64,000 bases of DNA from Echinostoma caproni (taxonomy: Eukaryota > Platyhelminthes > Trematoda > Plagiorchiida > Echinostomatidae). The notes beneath the pieces are model-generated. The model made no database searches. It was not told the DNA's origin and saw only the letters and a list, made by a program, of their open reading frames with translations. This document shows, piece after piece, positions 61,701 to 64,000 of the stretch; position 1 is the first letter of the stretch; every line of letters begins with the position of its first letter. Made by a program: the position numbers and the translations under genes. The stretch lies in the NCBI GenBank assembly GCA_900618425.1, contig UZAN01040510.1, positions 1-64,000 of the forward strand. The letters are read 5' to 3'.

Positions 61701-64000
61701 TAAAACTATTTATCTTTCCCGATTGTGTGTTGTATGGCAGCCCTTTGAGTGGCCGCTTCCACTTTGATAAAAAGTGTACCTTGATATACAAAATAAAAGA
61801 AAGTAAAAATAAAAACAAAAAACGAAATAAAAGTAAAAACGTTGGCCCGGGAAAATTTTACCTAAAGAGATTTTCATTCACAAAAGAACTGTGGCGATAA
61901 ATTGCCGGACTCTGGAAAATAAAATGTGGTGGTATTAAACGATAATACACCTTGTCATTTCCGCTTGTAGAGTGTACTCGATAAATTTGTATGAACTGGT
62001 GGCAGATTATTTCTTTTTGTTCAATAGTCTCCAGCACCAAATTCAACTGAAGCTATCTGGGAGTGAAAGATAAAGCATACTGGGGAGCAAAACATGTGTG
62101 GGCGATGGGCAGTCATGTATAAAAGGAACCCATTGGTTGCATTGCCTATGAGAGAATCCTGATTTATAGGTAACGTAGGAACAATGGTCGGTTATTTTGC
62201 GCCAAATGTTTTTTATATTTGATTTGGATGAGTTGGTAATTCTTGAAGATAACCAAAATGCAACCTCCCTTGCGAACAGAACTGGGCATTTCATTGTGTT
62301 GTTGATTGCTGAATATCGAAAACAGTGGCAGTCATGCCTTAACTCAATATTATTGCAAACCCAGGCAACTTAAATTATATATTTTTCAATCTGCTCTCAA
62401 AAATCGAATCTTACTTCTACTCTTTCATTCAAATGCCTAATGACAGTTAATAGAACCGGCGCACGGAAGTGTATGGTTAATAGCTACAAAACCGGACAGA
62501 AACTCATCACAATGGGGACTAGTGGGAAAACATTCCTCAATAATCCAATAAATACCATATTGCACACGTCACACTTCACAGTTGGATCGTTTCATGTTTC
62601 AGAATAAATGTTCTGCATTAGTCCACTTCAAATCGAGTTCCCAGACCCGTGGAGGTAATCAATGTGTAAAGAACGACAGTGGTAGCGTTTTCATACCGGA
62701 AAATAAATCAAGACGTATGAATGTGGCTACACGTTTAAAGCACCTTACGATATTTGGATAGGTTTGTTAGACAATTAAGATTGCTCGAAACCAGTTCACA
62801 ATGGCCACTTGGAAATATCACAACGGTCTCCGTTGCACTTTGACAACTGGTTGAGAATCGTTTGCAATATGGTGGTCATCCAGACCTCACAATTGCGCTC
62901 CAACAGCACGTAAGCCTAGTAGTGTTGATGAGGTCAACGGGAAACTTTGAAATGTAACTAGGTTAACTTTGACTGATGGTGAGATAACTTGAAATGGACA
63001 ACTTGAAACGACAACCGGCAATTTTGCTTTGTTATTCGGGCAACTGGAATTGCACAAACCCAAAAGCCTCCTATTTCGAGCCCCTGTTTATCGGCTCCCA
63101 AATTGGGACATTGGCTCCTGGTAACCATAAGATATACAAGTTCTCGTTCATCACACTGAGATTTGTGATATAGGAGACTTGCTGGTATAATTTTGTTAGT
63201 CCCGGATAATTAATTTGCGGTTGATCTATCTATCAAGTCAGTTATATGCTTTATACATCCCGAGAGGTGAATATTCTACCATTCCCCTAACAGCTTTATA
63301 AACTCAGTGTTTACATTTGTTCATCTAACTCCGATCCCTAATGAATAATTCACACAGTTTGATATTTAGCAATATCACTCTAGTTATTCACACCTCAACT
63401 GATTGCTCACTCACGCTGGCACACAGACACACGTAAGCACACAGAAACCCAGTCGGAGTATTCCAATAACAGTTACCTTGAGATCAATTAGTTGAACGAC
63501 ATGCGAATAGACCTCCAAGAGGGTAGAAACGGCATTCAATGAAGTCTCGTGTTTTTGTTTTGTCTGACGTCTTTTAGGCAATCTGTTTTATCAAGCGTTG
63601 TGAGCATGACACCTAATGTTTTTCAATGGCGTTTGTTTTACTTTGGAACTCGAGTGCTTTTCCAAATTTCCTGTTGATGTTATGTAACCATAGCGGATAA
63701 ATAAGAACAATTTATGCTTCCTTCGAGTTAACAGGCAGATAGTAAGAATATTGTTCAACAAAGGTGACTAAACTCATCAAAGCGTTGTAGTGGTACACAG
63801 GAAAAATAGAGAAGTTAATCTTGGCGGCTTCGGCGTATCAGCATCTTTAACGCAGCCTCCAATATAATAAGAAACTCACCTATTCAACGTGGCCACTGAC
63901 TTCCTATATATCCCGTACAAAGCACAAAGAGACACTTGGAGCTTTTAGCAGTCGTAAAAAGGACTTCGCTTCTGAATGAATGTTTGCATTGATAATGTGT
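58741..64000. other. Non-genic stretch to the window end
   Basis: No gene, RNA gene or mobile element recognised. 60.0-61.2 kb is somewhat richer in G and C than the surroundings and contains overlapping short frames without motifs. Four Ns lie at 61335-61338. Confidence 0.5.

Noticed and set aside
1..64000. CRISPR arrays, bacterial operons, rRNA or spliced-leader RNA genes
   Set aside because: None seen on either strand; the content is eukaryotic repeat-rich DNA.

Overview
The window reads as a stretch of a large, repeat-rich, gene-poor animal genome, most likely a flatworm (Platyhelminthes) and perhaps a digenean fluke. The grounds are a 5'-truncated CR1-type non-LTR retrotransposon, three separate Penelope-like elements (PLEs) with GIY-YIG endonuclease remnants, tRNA-derived SINEs that carry hammerhead ribozymes (an arrangement described as Sm-alpha in Schistosoma), simple repeats and scaffold gaps. 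Nothing bacterial or operon-like is present. The assignment to flatworms is inferred from the repeat types, not from a host gene.

Layout. 1-9 kb holds a (GAT)n microsatellite, a 75-bp direct duplication next to a single N, a decayed tRNA-like SINE (5.35-5.47 kb) and a weak tRNA-like sequence (8.3 kb). 9.4-12.8 kb is a retroelement block on the + strand: a dead CR1 (9.44-10.85 kb) followed by a dead PLE (11.46-12.8 kb). 12.8-26.1 kb shows only microsatellites. 26.17-26.61 kb is a composite insertion with a tRNA-Lys-like SINE head, SINE tails as 60-bp tandem copies and as a large inverted repeat, bounded by a 16-nt direct repeat that looks like a target-site duplication. Just after it lies the only plausible host-gene exon (26.97-27.35 kb). 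A decayed SINE sits at 28.0 kb. 34.7-37.4 kb is the most complete PLE (minus strand), interrupted by a 628-bp N gap. 38.4, 40.3 and 45.4 kb hold tRNA-derived sequences; the last two carry hammerhead ribozyme motifs about 26-28 nt downstream of their B box. 53.0-53.97 kb is a 5'-truncated PLE (minus strand) with a hammerhead-like motif just beyond its endonuclease ORF. 54-64 kb shows little beyond an (AT)15 run.

The theme is self-cleaving RNA in retroelements. Three hammerhead motifs (one in a PLE, two in a SINE family) are visible, plus one probable decayed relative. All three have a stem III with almost no loop, a form known from PLE and retrozyme hammerheads, which are thought to work best as dimers. 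None is a perfect consensus: the three copies differ in which core base or stem is damaged. No intact protein-coding host gene can be supported.
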